From Longimicrobiales bacterium (GTDB taxonomy: Bacteria; Gemmatimonadota; Gemmatimonadetes; Longimicrobiales; Gaopeijiaceae): a stretch of 27,923 bases of DNA. A program made the translations under genes and the position numbers. Position 1 is the first letter of the stretch; each line of letters opens with the position of its first letter. Location of the stretch: NCBI GenBank assembly GCA_022428035.1, contig JAKMDG010000280.1, positions 1 to 27,923 of the forward strand. The letters are read 5' to 3'. Shown here in pieces: positions 1 through 8,575 of this stretch. A model generated the notes under the pieces. It made no database searches and had not been told where the DNA came from. It saw only the letters and a list, made by a program, of their open reading frames with translations.

Positions 1-540
1 CTTGTCCGCCACGTCCCGCAGCGTGCGCAGGTTTGCGAGCTCGGACGGCGCGATCTCCGGAAGGCCAGGGAGACGCTCCTGAAGCTCGGACAGAATCTCG
101 ACCTGCTTGATCGAGTCTATCCCGAGCCCTGCTTCCATCTCCATATCCAGGTCCAGCATCTCGACCGGGTAGCCGGTCTTTTCAGAGACGACCTCCAGGG
201 CCATCGCAGTCACGTCGACCGCCGGTGCTGACGCAACAGCAGACACCGCCGCTGCCGCGACAGGTGCAGCTTCAGGCACTGTTCCCGCGGGCAGACCGGC
301 CGAAAGCTTGTCCGCCACGTCCCGCAGCGTGCGCAGGTTTGCGAGCTCGGACGGCGCGATCTCCGGAAGGCCAGGGAGACGCTCCTGAAGCTCGGACAGA
401 ATCTCGACCTGCTTGATCGAGTCAATCCCGAGCCCTGCTTCCATCTCCATATCCAGGTCCAGCATGTCTACCGGGTAGCCGGTCTTTTCAGAGACGACCT
501 CCAGGGCCATCGCAGTCACGTCGACCGCCGGTGCTGACGC
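1..540 (-). repeat. Near-identical tandem ACP repeat inside pfaA (306-bp period)
   Basis: Bases 1-234 and 307-540 align without gaps and differ at only three positions (118/424, 160/466, 163/469). The encoded ACP cores differ by one residue (Glu versus Asp before the MLDLDMEME stretch). The repeat reaches the window edge, so the array may hold more copies. Tandem ACPs are a hallmark of PfaA. Confidence 0.92.
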
Positions 541-3500
541 GACGGGCGCCACAGGCATGGCGGGCTGTGGCATAGCGACCGCGGGGGCCGGTGCCGGAGC
601 AGGAGACACAGGCTCAGCCGCAACAGGCGCTACAGGACTGAGGGGCTCAGCCGCGACGGGCGCCACAGGCATTGCGGGCTGTGGCACAGCGACCGCGGGG
701 GTCGGTGCCGAAATCGACATCGGCTCCGGCTGAATCGGTGCCGGTCGCACTTGCGGTACCGGCTGCGCAACGGGCTGACCCGGCGCTACAGCACCAGTCT
801 GACCGAGCGCGGACGCGGCCATACCCAGGAAGCTGCGGTGGCTTTCTGCCATCAACTCCTGATATCGACGGTGTGCCTCGATGGTCACATGATGCATCTG
901 AGCAGCCATGGCCAGATCAGCCGCTGGGGCCGATGCAGGCACCGCCGTTGCAGGCTGGATCGGCGCCGTGGGGGTCAGCGTCGGAGCAGGCGGCAGCACA
1001 GGGGCGGAGGACACCGCCGCGGCCGGGGCTGCAGAGGGGACCGGTGGCGCCGTAGTCTCCGCTACTTCGGGATTTGGAGCGGCGCGACCGGCTGCTCCGT
1101 TCTCGGGCGGATATGGGCGGTCATGGTTGAAGCCAGTGATCATGATCTCATACGGCTTCGCCTCCACGGGAGCGTCGGGAACCCGATACCCCTCGGAAAG
1201 CGCAGTGAGGTCCATCTCAATACCCTCGGCCGCTAGCGCACCAACACCGCGCCAGAACGCCCGAAGCCCGTCGACCTTCTTATCGTCGAGGGAGACCGCG
1301 ACGTGATCGCGATCCCCGAGACAGCGTCCAATCAATTTGGTCAGGACTCGACCCGGACCGACTTCGACGAAGTGCGTTACCCCTGACGCATGCATCGCTT
1401 CGACCATCTCGCGAAAGCGAACCGGCGAAGCGAGCTGGTCGGCAAGGAGGCGACGACCAGCCTTGGCAGTCTTCGGATAGACGTCCGCCGTCTTGTTGGC
1501 ATACACGTCGATCGTTCCAGAGCCCCACTTCACGCCCGCGAGGTGAGCGTGAAAGGGCTCGCACGAATCCGAAACGATGCTCGAGTGGAATGCCGACGCA
1601 ACAGGTAGACGGATTGTGCGCAGGCCAGCCGCCTTCAGCTTATCCGTCACCGCGTCGATGGCTTCGACCGACCCAGCCAGGACCACCTCGGTCGGTGCGT
1701 TGTCGTTCGCGATCACGACGTTGTCGGACTCGTCGATCAGCCCGGCCACCGTCTCGGCATCGCTGGGCACCGCGATCATGGCACCCGCGGTGTTCGCCGC
1801 GGCCTCGGCCATGAGCTCGCCACGCTTGCGTGCCGTTGCGAGTAAGGCGCTCTCGGCGATGCGACCGGAAGCAGCCAGTGCGGATAGTTCACCGAAGCTA
1901 TGTCCAGCCACGGCATCCGCCTCGAGACCAAGGTCTCGGAGCAGGTGCAGGAAGCCCAGGCTCACCGCGGCGATCGCCGGCTGAGCCGTCTCCATCACAG
2001 TGAGGTTCGCGGACTGCTCGGCCCGCTCCTCGGCGGTGAATGCCGGCGGAGGAAAAACTGCTCGGTCCAGGCGGTCGTTCGCGAACTCCTCCATGTCGAC
2101 CGCCGCATCCCAAACGGCACGCGCACCGTCGAAGGTGATGGCTGCATGGGCGCCCATACCGACGTACTGACTTCCCTGACCCGGGAAGACGAAGGCAAGC
2201 TTGCCGACGGTCGATGCGCCGAAGCCGAATCGAATGTCCGGATCAGGAAGTGAACCCTCATTTCCGGAGCGAAGCGCGTCCGTAGCCTTCGTGATCTTTG
2301 CGCTGAGTTCCTCAATCGTGCTCGCGACGATCGCGACGCGAGCGTTCGCCTTGGCGTCGAACGCCTCGGCAGCGTCTGCAGCGATGAGACCCAGCGAATA
2401 ACCCGACTGGATCTGATCCGTGGTCTGCGCAAGCTGGGCCGCAAGAGCATCGCGATCCGCTGCCGAGAGTACGACGAGCTCGTCGGCCCAGGCGCGCAAC
2501 CGTTCGGGACGATTTCCCGCCCCCGTGTACTCCTCCATCGTCACGTGGAAGTTCGAGCCACCGAATCCGAAGGAGCTGACAGAGCCACGGCGCGGGTGGT
2601 CACTACCACGAATCCAGGGACGTGCTTCCGTGTTGATGTACAGCGGCCCGTCGGCGAGTCCGAGCAGCGCGTTCGGCTTGGACACCTTGAGCGTTGGAGG
2701 GAGCACACGATGGTGGAGCGCGAGCGCCACCTTAATCAGCCCTGCGGAGCCGGCGGCCGCCTTCGTGTGTCCAATCTGCGACTTCACCGAACCGAGCGCG
2801 CACCACGCGTGGCTGTCCTCCTTGGCCGGTCCAAAGACCGACGTGAGCCCGCGCGCCTCCGCGGCATCGCCGGCTTTAGTCGCCGTGCCGTGCGCCTCGA
2901 CGAGCTCGACCGTTGCCGGGCTGTAGTCGGCTTTCTGGTAGGCACGGCGAAGTGCCTGAGCCTGACCTTCGGGCCGCGGGGCGTAGACACTGGAGCCCTT
3001 ACCGTCCGACGACGCACCGAGTCCACGAATCACCGCATAGATCTCGTCACCGTCACGCTCTGCGTCTTCGAGGCGGCGCAGTGCGAGCATGCCCACACCC
3101 TCACCAATGAGCGTGCCATCAGCTTCCTCGGAGAACGGCCGGCAGTCCCCGGTCGGGGAAAACGCAGGCGTTTTCGAGAAGCACATGTACATCAGGATGT
3201 CGTTGAGGGCATCGACACCCCCCGCAATCACCATATCGCTGTCACCCAGATACAGCTCGTGCAGTCCTGCCTGTAGCGCGGAGATCGAGCTCGCACACGC
3301 CGCATCGGTCACAAAGTTCGAGCCGCCGAGGTTGAGACGGTTCGCAATTCGCCCAGCGACCACATTGCCGAGCAAGCCCGGAAAGGTGCTTTCCTGCCAA
3401 GGCTGGTAATGATCCTTGATCAACTGAACGATCTCCTGGACCCGGCTCTCCGGCAGCCCAGCCTGGCGCAATGCGTTCCGCCAGAGGGGGTGATGCAGCC

Positions 3501-3909
3501 GGGAGCCCATCTCTACGACGAGCTCCGTTGCAGACGCCACGCCCAGGATCACGCTGGTGCGAGTCAGGTCGGCATCATCGGAGAATTTCCCGGCATCCAC
3601 GAGCACCCGCTTCGCGGCGATCAGGGCGAGGAGCTGGGCAGTGTCCGTAGCCGGGATCGTCGTTGGCGGCATCCCGAACTCCATCGGATTGAACGCCACC
3701 GGGTCGAGGTATCCACCCCGCTTCGCATACGTCATATCCGGAGCAGTCGGGTCCGGATCGTAGTAGTCCTCGATAAGCCAGGCGTGCGGAGGTACGTCAG
3801 TCAGACGGTCCGTCGCGGAGACGATATCGCGCCAGAAGCCGACCAAGTCCTGACTCCCTGCGAACAGGGAGCTCATTCCGACGATGGCAATGGGAGGGGA
3901 GGTGGACAT
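1..3909 (-). CDS. pfaA: PfaA-like polyunsaturated fatty acid / lipid synthase, KS-AT-ACP-ACP (3' end outside window)
   Basis: Iterative type I synthase subunit that would extend ACP-bound acyl chains in the cytoplasm. The frame is open from the ATG at 3909 to base 1 (1303 codons), so the C-terminus is missing. The ketosynthase (about residues 1-440) has Cys205 in DAACASS, His340 in VEAHGTAT and His381 in QIGHTK, a complete C-H-H set. The stretches YMCFSKTPAFSPTGDCRPF and YAPRPEGQA are PfaA-like. The acyltransferase (about 570-870) starts with PGQGSQ (Gly577) and has nucleophile Ser671 in GHSFGE. An Ala/Pro-rich linker (about 925-1110) contains an amphipathic helix near 1001-1035. Two ACPs follow, with phosphopantetheine serines 1164 and 1266 in LGIDSIKQVEIL. 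The gene starts 8 nt after pfaD ends. Known PfaA proteins continue with more ACPs and a ketoreductase. Related lipid synthases such as HglE-type are the main alternative. Confidence 0.9.
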   Translation of the reverse strand, partial: MSTSPPIAIVGMSSLFAGSQDLVGFWRDIVSATDRLTDVPPHAWLIEDYYDPDPTAPDMTYAKRGGYLDPVAFNPMEFGMPPTTIPATDTAQLLALIAAKRVLVDAGKFSDDADLTRTSVILGVASATELVVEMGSRLHHPLWRNALRQAGLPESRVQEIVQLIKDHYQPWQESTFPGLLGNVVAGRIANRLNLGGSNFVTDAACASSISALQAGLHELYLGDSDMVIAGGVDALNDILMYMCFSKTPAFSPTGDCRPFSEEADGTLIGEGVGMLALRRLEDAERDGDEIYAVIRGLGASSDGKGSSVYAPRPEGQAQALRRAYQKADYSPATVELVEAHGTATKAGDAAEARGLTSVFGPAKEDSHAWCALGSVKSQIGHTKAAAGSAGLIKVALALHHRVLPPTLKVSKPNALLGLADGPLYINTEARPWIRGSDHPRRGSVSSFGFGGSNFHVTMEEYTGAGNRPERLRAWADELVVLSAADRDALAAQLAQTTDQIQSGYSLGLIAADAAEAFDAKANARVAIVASTIEELSAKITKATDALRSGNEGSLPDPDIRFGFGASTVGKLAFVFPGQGSQYVGMGAHAAITFDGARAVWDAAVDMEEFANDRLDRAVFPPPAFTAEERAEQSANLTVMETAQPAIAAVSLGFLHLLRDLGLEADAVAGHSFGELSALAASGRIAESALLATARKRGELMAEAAANTAGAMIAVPSDAETVAGLIDESDNVVIANDNAPTEVVLAGSVEAIDAVTDKLKAAGLRTIRLPVASAFHSSIVSDSCEPFHAHLAGVKWGSGTIDVYANKTADVYPKTAKAGRRLLADQLASPVRFREMVEAMHASGVTHFVEVGPGRVLTKLIGRCLGDRDHVAVSLDDKKVDGLRAFWRGVGALAAEGIEMDLTALSEGYRVPDAPVEAKPYEIMITGFNHDRPYPPENGAAGRAAPNPEVAETTAPPVPSAAPAAAVSSAPVLPPAPTLTPTAPIQPATAVPASAPAADLAMAAQMHHVTIEAHRRYQELMAESHRSFLGMAASALGQTGAVAPGQPVAQPVPQVRPAPIQPEPMSISAPTPAVAVPQPAMPVAPVAAEPLSPVAPVAAEPVSPAPAPAPAVAMPQPAMPVAPVASAPAVDVTAMALEVVSEKTGYPVDMLDLDMEMEAGLGIDSIKQVEILSELQERLPGLPEIAPSELANLRTLRDVADKLSAGLPAGTVPEAAPVAAAAVSAVASAPAVDVTAMALEVVSEKTGYPVEMLDLDMEMEAGLGIDSIKQVEILSELQERLPGLPEIAPSELANLRTLRDVADK
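541..710 (-). repeat. Direct repeat in the Ala/Pro-rich AT-ACP linker of pfaA
   Basis: Bases 541-596 and 655-710 match at 53 of 56 positions. They encode a repeated Pro/Ala/Val segment around MPQPAMPVAPV / VPQPAMPVAPV. It looks like a flexible linker that grew by duplication; no folded domain is evident. Confidence 0.75.
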
Positions 3910-3917
3910 CTATGCTC

Positions 3918-5576
3918 TCAGCGAAGAGGACGTGGTGAGTACGTCAGGTCGGCTGCCCCGAGCGGGACACCGGCCAAGCGTAACTGGTGAGCGCGCGTGA
4001 GCCACGCTGCACCTTCCATCAGATTCAGTCCGATCTGGACCGTCGTTCGATTGTCGACCGGCTCGAGGAAGCTCCCTGAAGCCCATTCGTTGAAGGCTCC
4101 CATCGCAGGGCCACACCAGATCTGGTAGTCACCCCGGCGGACTTCCTCACCGGAGCGAGCCCACTGGGCACCCATGAAAAGATACCAGCGGAAGATCAAT
4201 GCCATCCGGTGCTTGGGATTCTGCTCAGCACGCTCAATCTCGCGTGGATCCCGCTGCTGGAAGAACGCCACGGTGTCAGCCCAGATATCATTCACGGAGC
4301 GACCGAGCGCTTTCTGCTCCATCGCGACGCGCTCTTCTTCAGGCATGGCCTCGATCGAGTCGTAGGTGCGGAAGATGCGATACAGCTCTTTTCCGCGCTG
4401 GGCGAACATCGTTCCGCGCTTGAGCACCTGGACTTCCACGCCCATTTCGAACATGTCGGCGGCCGGCGCCATCGCGACATCCGTCATCGACGCACCAGCC
4501 AGCATGCGGCGACCATCATCGGACAGGGCCGACTCAATCGCCGCCTGATTCACGGATCCTGTCACAACGTAGGCGGCGCCCGCTGCAAAAGCCGCAGCCA
4601 GAGCCGCGGGTGTTCCCAGGCCACCACCCACCCCCACACGTGCCGGGCGGGCATAGCCGAACTCCGCGGCGGTCTCCTGAGCCAGATCCAGGATCATCGG
4701 CAACAGAACGGGCATGGGCCGATTGTCCGTGTGCCCGCCTGAGTCGGCTTCAACGGTAATGTCTTCCGCGACCGGGACGAGGCGAGCGAGTGCGGCTTCC
4801 TCGGCCGTCAGCTTACCCGCTTCCACGAGCGGTACGAGCATCGCCTCAGGAGCAGGCGACAGGAACGGACGGGCAACCTCGACGCGTGAGATCTTCGCGA
4901 AGATGTGGGTGCGTCGCTGAATCGAACCATCGGCAGCCCGCGTCAGCCCCTTCGCCGAGAGGTACACAATCGCAGGCTGAAGCCGCATGAACGCCGACGC
5001 CGAGATGTTGGAGACGCCACGCGCGAGCATCAGCTCGGCGAAGTCCATCTCCATGTGGGGCTCCTGCGGGCTATGGATGAGATTTGCACCCCAATTGCGA
5101 ACGCCTGGCCCCAGAGCCCTCTGAATTTTTTGGATTGCTTGGTCGACGTCAGGAATCGACAGGCCCGCACTGCCGAAGAAAGCCATGAGTCCAGCTTCAG
5201 CGCCGGCGATGACCATGTCGGCAGAAGCGATCCCGCGCGCCATCTCACCGACGACATACGCGAAGCGGCATCCGTGCGCCGCATTGAAGTCCCGATCACC
5301 CAGCCACTCCGGAAAAACCGGTGGAAGCACGCCGATCAGCGCTTCGTCCGGGCCAGGCTGCGAGGTCAAACCAGCCCCGGAGCTGACACCGACGGTGCGC
5401 ACTCCATGGGGGCCCGCAACAAGGCCGACCGGAGCCCGAACCGAGATTCCGGCCGGCCCAGGATGCACAAACGTGAGCGACCCCTGCTCGGTGGCCGACG
5501 AGGTGCCGGGCACCGCAGTCATCACTGAGCCAGCGGGCGTGTTCGCACGCAGGCTGACGTTAAGTCGTCCTTCCAT
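3918..5576 (-). CDS. pfaD: PfaD-like enoyl reductase (FMN, nitronate monooxygenase-type barrel)
   Basis: Trans-acting enoyl reductase that, in PUFA synthases, reduces ACP-bound 2-enoyl intermediates using FMN and NADPH. The 552-residue product matches the usual PfaD length. Family landmarks are PVFPEWLGDRDFNAAHGCRFAYV (given as PVFPEWLGD...CRFAYV, residues 86-108), EADSGGHTDNRP (276-287) and the glycine-rich flavin-phosphate segment GVGGGLGTP (315-323) followed by AAYVVTGSVNQA. I chose the ATG at 5576, which has GGAG just upstream; the frame stays open to a TTG at 5609 with no ribosome site. The stop lies 8 nt before pfaA, so the two are surely co-transcribed. Reductase first and then KS-AT-ACP resembles myxobacterial pfa1-pfa2 rather than the marine gammaproteobacterial order with pfaD last. 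Confidence 0.9.
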   Translation of the reverse strand: MEGRLNVSLRANTPAGSVMTAVPGTSSATEQGSLTFVHPGPAGISVRAPVGLVAGPHGVRTVGVSSGAGLTSQPGPDEALIGVLPPVFPEWLGDRDFNAAHGCRFAYVVGEMARGIASADMVIAGAEAGLMAFFGSAGLSIPDVDQAIQKIQRALGPGVRNWGANLIHSPQEPHMEMDFAELMLARGVSNISASAFMRLQPAIVYLSAKGLTRAADGSIQRRTHIFAKISRVEVARPFLSPAPEAMLVPLVEAGKLTAEEAALARLVPVAEDITVEADSGGHTDNRPMPVLLPMILDLAQETAAEFGYARPARVGVGGGLGTPAALAAAFAAGAAYVVTGSVNQAAIESALSDDGRRMLAGASMTDVAMAPAADMFEMGVEVQVLKRGTMFAQRGKELYRIFRTYDSIEAMPEEERVAMEQKALGRSVNDIWADTVAFFQQRDPREIERAEQNPKHRMALIFRWYLFMGAQWARSGEEVRRGDYQIWCGPAMGAFNEWASGSFLEPVDNRTTVQIGLNLMEGAAWLTRAHQLRLAGVPLGAADLTYSPRPLR

Positions 5577-5697
5577 GAACTCCGGGGGCCACGAGTGCCT
5601 TGCAAACAAGTGTTTCGAACGTAAACAAAACGGTCCAGAAAATAACCCAAACAGTCCCTTTCAGGGGGATCAACCTAGATTCGGGCGAAACCTCGGG

Positions 5698-7305
5698 CTA
5701 CCGACCGATACCCTCCCCTGGCAGCGATGGCGTCGTCACGGGGTCCCTGCGAGCACGCGTAGCCTGCTCGAATGCGTATCCCAGTCCCAGGAGCGTGGGC
5801 TCGCTGAACGCAGGACCGAGAAAGGAAATACCCACGGGGAGACCGTCAGTCGTAAATCCCGCAGGCACGATCAGGTCGGGAAATCCGGTCAGGTTTGCGA
5901 AGTTTGTCGCTGATGGAACGTCCCAGACCGCCGCGTCCTGTCCAACACGATCAGGCCGCGTGCCCGATGTCGGGTAGACGATGGCATCCAGGCCGTGGCG
6001 CTCCATGAGGCCGCCCACATGGTCGCGAACGATCTGAAGACCATGATCCCTCATCGTCACATACTCGACGTCGGTCACCTCTCCACTCGCCTCTTCCTGC
6101 TTGAAGAGTGCCCAGCGGACCGGATTCGGGCGCCCACCGTCCTCCGTAGAGGCGAGAATCTCCTGAGAACGGTTCACCAGGTCAGTCAGGGTCTTCGGGT
6201 ACTCTGGCCCCGTCGTAGCCAGGTATGCCGGGATCTGCTCGCGGAATTCACGCCAGCGAATCGTCGTATACCAGTCGGCCTTCGCACTCAGTAGCCAGTC
6301 GTCGAAGGTTACATCGACCAGCGTCGCACCCGCTTCTTCCATGTGACCGAGTCCGGCCTCGATAACCCAGTCTACCTCAGAGTCACCGCCGAGAAACTGA
6401 CGGGCGACACCGATCCTGGCTCCGTTCAGCGCCGCTGCATCAAGGAACGCCGTGTAGTCCACCTCGACACGACCCTCAGCGGTGGACGTCGCATCGTCCG
6501 CACGGTCTACGCCGGCGATCACGCTCAGCATCGCGGCAATATCGTATACGCTGCGCGCCATCGGCCCACCCGTGTCGAAGGATAGAGCCAGCGGAACAAT
6601 CCCGTCCCTGCTCACCAGTCCAAGGGTCGGCTTCAGTCCTGCGATCCCGTTTGCGGTCGACGGTCCTCGAACTGATCCGCCGGTATCCGTCCCGATCCCG
6701 AGCTGCGCAAAAGACGCCGCGATCGCGGATCCCGTTCCACCCGATGAGCCGGAGGGTGAGTGATCAAGACTGTGCGGATTGAGAATCCAGCCTCCAACGG
6801 ACGACATCGTCGCGCCAGAAGCGAACTCGCTCATGTTCACCTTGGCGAGGATGATCGCTCCTGCCGCACGGAGCTGTTGTACGAGAAATGCGTCATCCGG
6901 CGGAATCGACCCGGCCAGGAGAATGGATCCGGCAGTCGTGGGCATGTCCGCCGTGTCGACGTTGTCCTTGAGGACCACGGGAATACCGTGAAGCAACGAG
7001 CGCGCCCCGCTCCGCCGTCGCTCCTCATCGAGCACGCGCGCCTGCTCGACCGCCTGCTCGTTCAGCCACAAAACCGTGTTGAGTGACGGCCCTCGCTGGT
7101 CATAGGCCTCGATGCGGGCGAGGTACATCTCCACAAGCTGCTCCGCCGATAGAGCCCCGGATTCGAAGGCAGCATTGAGGTCGGAGATGGTGGCCTCGGA
7201 GAGCGGGATCTGCTGGCTCGCCGCTCCGGTGGGGACGACGGCCAGCAAGAACAGAAGGGCCGCAGCAGTTCCAGTTCGGGTCCACCGGGTCGATCGCGCC
7301 CTCAT
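5698..7305 (-). CDS. Secreted amidase-signature family hydrolase
   Basis: Ser-cisSer-Lys amidase likely cleaving amide bonds outside the cytoplasmic membrane. Numbered from the ATG at 7305 (535 residues), it has an N-terminal signal peptide (hydrophobic 13-29, AAS-QQ cleavage region). The catalytic Lys113 is in PVVLKDNVDT, cis-Ser187 in SPSGSSGGTGSA, and the nucleophile Ser211 in TDTGGSVRGPS. The start is fixed by a GAGGA site and by an ATGA overlap with the stop of the upstream DUF1028 gene; an in-frame upstream extension to 7380 is less likely. Amidase-signature enzymes include Glu/Asp-tRNA amidotransferase subunit A, but the signal peptide rules out that role here. The substrate cannot be told from sequence. 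Confidence 0.9.
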   Translation of the reverse strand: MRARSTRWTRTGTAAALLFLLAVVPTGAASQQIPLSEATISDLNAAFESGALSAEQLVEMYLARIEAYDQRGPSLNTVLWLNEQAVEQARVLDEERRRSGARSLLHGIPVVLKDNVDTADMPTTAGSILLAGSIPPDDAFLVQQLRAAGAIILAKVNMSEFASGATMSSVGGWILNPHSLDHSPSGSSGGTGSAIAASFAQLGIGTDTGGSVRGPSTANGIAGLKPTLGLVSRDGIVPLALSFDTGGPMARSVYDIAAMLSVIAGVDRADDATSTAEGRVEVDYTAFLDAAALNGARIGVARQFLGGDSEVDWVIEAGLGHMEEAGATLVDVTFDDWLLSAKADWYTTIRWREFREQIPAYLATTGPEYPKTLTDLVNRSQEILASTEDGGRPNPVRWALFKQEEASGEVTDVEYVTMRDHGLQIVRDHVGGLMERHGLDAIVYPTSGTRPDRVGQDAAVWDVPSATNFANLTGFPDLIVPAGFTTDGLPVGISFLGPAFSEPTLLGLGYAFEQATRARRDPVTTPSLPGEGIGR

Positions 7306-8378
7306 CGACGAATCCTCGTTGCGTCGCGAATGGTCATTCGAAGATCCCTCGCCAGTCCAGCCGCCTCGAGCGCTGCCCACATCAAAGGAACGAGCTCTGC
7401 ATCGACGAAGCCAGAGGGCGTTCCACCAGACTGGGGAGTGGAGAGGCCTTGCTCGGAACGAAAGGCGTCGACGGCCTGCGCAATCTCCTGGTCAAACGTC
7501 ATAGACTCCGCACTGCGATCGACACCCTCGTCATCTGGCCGGAAGTATCCAAGGGCATGCATGATCAGCTTGACCTGCCAGACATCGTTTCCAGCCGGCA
7601 ACGACAGTTCCCGGAACCCGAGCGCGCCCGATACGGCGTCGTAAATCCGCCGAACTTCGGCCACCGGCGTCAGGTGCTGGCAGACGTTGATGTGCACGGT
7701 CTGACCGTCCGCTCGACGGGCCATGCCTTCGCGTGGGTCGACAACGATGACCGAGGCCGACTGCTGCCGTCCGACCCGTCGATCTCCACCCACTGCCTGA
7801 CCGGCCTCCAGCGCCTCGACCAGTCGGTCCGCCAGGTGGCGGCCCGACCCCTCGCTTCCTTCGAACGCCTGAGCTACGGCGGCCACCACGTCCGGCCCCA
7901 CGAGGACATTACCCTGCGCCGCGTAGTTAGGACCTGACCTGTGGCCCGCCCATGCACCAGGACCGCTACCGGTGAACTGCGCCGCGCGACCATCGATGGA
8001 TACGACCCCGACCTGCCGGTTCTCCCGCCCCTCGTCTGCTTCGGTCGCAGCGTCGAGAGCATCCTGAGGCGACATCCCCTGCTCGAGCAGATCCAGGAGT
8101 TCCTGGCCATACGCGGTCCGCGTAGACGCCTGCGTCGCGACCGCCCCCACGCCAGCCCGAACCCACGGCACCCCATTGCCTACACAGGCATTCCGAGTGG
8201 TGACCGCTACACCGGACTCCCCGGTCGCGGGATCGACCCCGGCAATGGAGAAGGTGTGGAAGATCAATTCCTCTCCCCAGGAGACCGGCTCCTGGGCAGA
8301 CGCGGACGCGGTCAGCCACAAAGCAGCGGTGAGGGCGAGCAATGTACTCGAAACGTGGGTGCGGTCAGGTACGCTCAT
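7302..8378 (-). CDS. Secreted DUF1028 protein with C-terminal peptidoglycan-binding-like domain
   Basis: Product of 358 residues with a signal peptide (hydrophobic core 11-27, ASA-QE cleavage region). Residues from about 41 (HTFSIAGVDPATGESGVAV) through WVRAGVGAVATQA match DUF1028, a family with an Ntn-hydrolase-like fold and no firmly assigned reaction. Thr42 of the TFSI motif is the usual conserved position. The last ~100 residues (VWQVKLIMHALGYFRPDD onward) resemble the putative peptidoglycan-binding domain often found C-terminal to DUF1028. The ATG at 8378 is chosen because it starts the signal peptide; the frame stays open to 8552 but that extension looks non-coding. Its stop overlaps the amidase start by 4 nt, suggesting coupled production of two exported enzymes. 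Confidence 0.85.
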   Translation of the reverse strand: MSVPDRTHVSSTLLALTAALWLTASASAQEPVSWGEELIFHTFSIAGVDPATGESGVAVTTRNACVGNGVPWVRAGVGAVATQASTRTAYGQELLDLLEQGMSPQDALDAATEADEGRENRQVGVVSIDGRAAQFTGSGPGAWAGHRSGPNYAAQGNVLVGPDVVAAVAQAFEGSEGSGRHLADRLVEALEAGQAVGGDRRVGRQQSASVIVVDPREGMARRADGQTVHINVCQHLTPVAEVRRIYDAVSGALGFRELSLPAGNDVWQVKLIMHALGYFRPDDEGVDRSAESMTFDQEIAQAVDAFRSEQGLSTPQSGGTPSGFVDAELVPLMWAALEAAGLARDLRMTIRDATRIRR

Positions 8379-8504
8379 GGGCTGAGCTCGCAGGTCGAAG
8401 AAGATGAACCGATGCCGCCGAGGTTGCGCCAGCGGGCGCTCTGCGGCAAGCCGCCCATCACGATTCCTGAAGGCTGCGCCCCTCTGCCTGGTATTCGGTT
8501 CGCA

Positions 8505-8533
8505 GGAACAGCATTGTGAACGGCCTCGTCTTA
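8505..8533 (+). promoter_or_regulatory. Candidate ECF sigma (sigma-E-like) promoter of the SPFH operon
   Basis: GGAACAG at 8505-8511, 16 nt, then GTCTTA at 8528-8533 closely fits the sigma-E-type pattern GGAACTT-N15/16-GTCTAA. A start near 8540 would leave a leader of about 35 nt to the ATG at 8576. ECF specificity in this organism is unknown, so this is a prediction. Confidence 0.45.
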
Positions 8534-8575
8534 TCTTCAGGCGGTCACGCACTCAACAGCATGGAGGCCAGGGCT

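Noticed and set aside
2545..3276. Long plus-strand open frames inside pfaA (also 4905-5528, 21517-22476 and 22654-23658 inside pfaD and the SusC gene)
   Set aside because: They are antisense to strongly coding genes, are rich in Arg/His/Val, and lack any recognisable domain or ribosome site.
3918..5609. Longer pfaD reading frame starting at TTG 5609
   Set aside because: The extra 11 codons have no ribosome site and a rare start codon; the ATG at 5576 with GGAG is better.
5577..5697. AT-richer gap upstream of pfaD, examined for a promoter or a terminator of the amidase gene
   Set aside because: Only a 3-4 bp hairpin and poorly matching -35/-10 pairs were found, so none is annotated.
8426..8454. 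Two short hairpins, GCGCC/GGCGC and GCGGC/GCCGC, in the divergent gap
   Set aside because: Five-bp arms are expected by chance in DNA this GC-rich, and no T-run follows on either strand.
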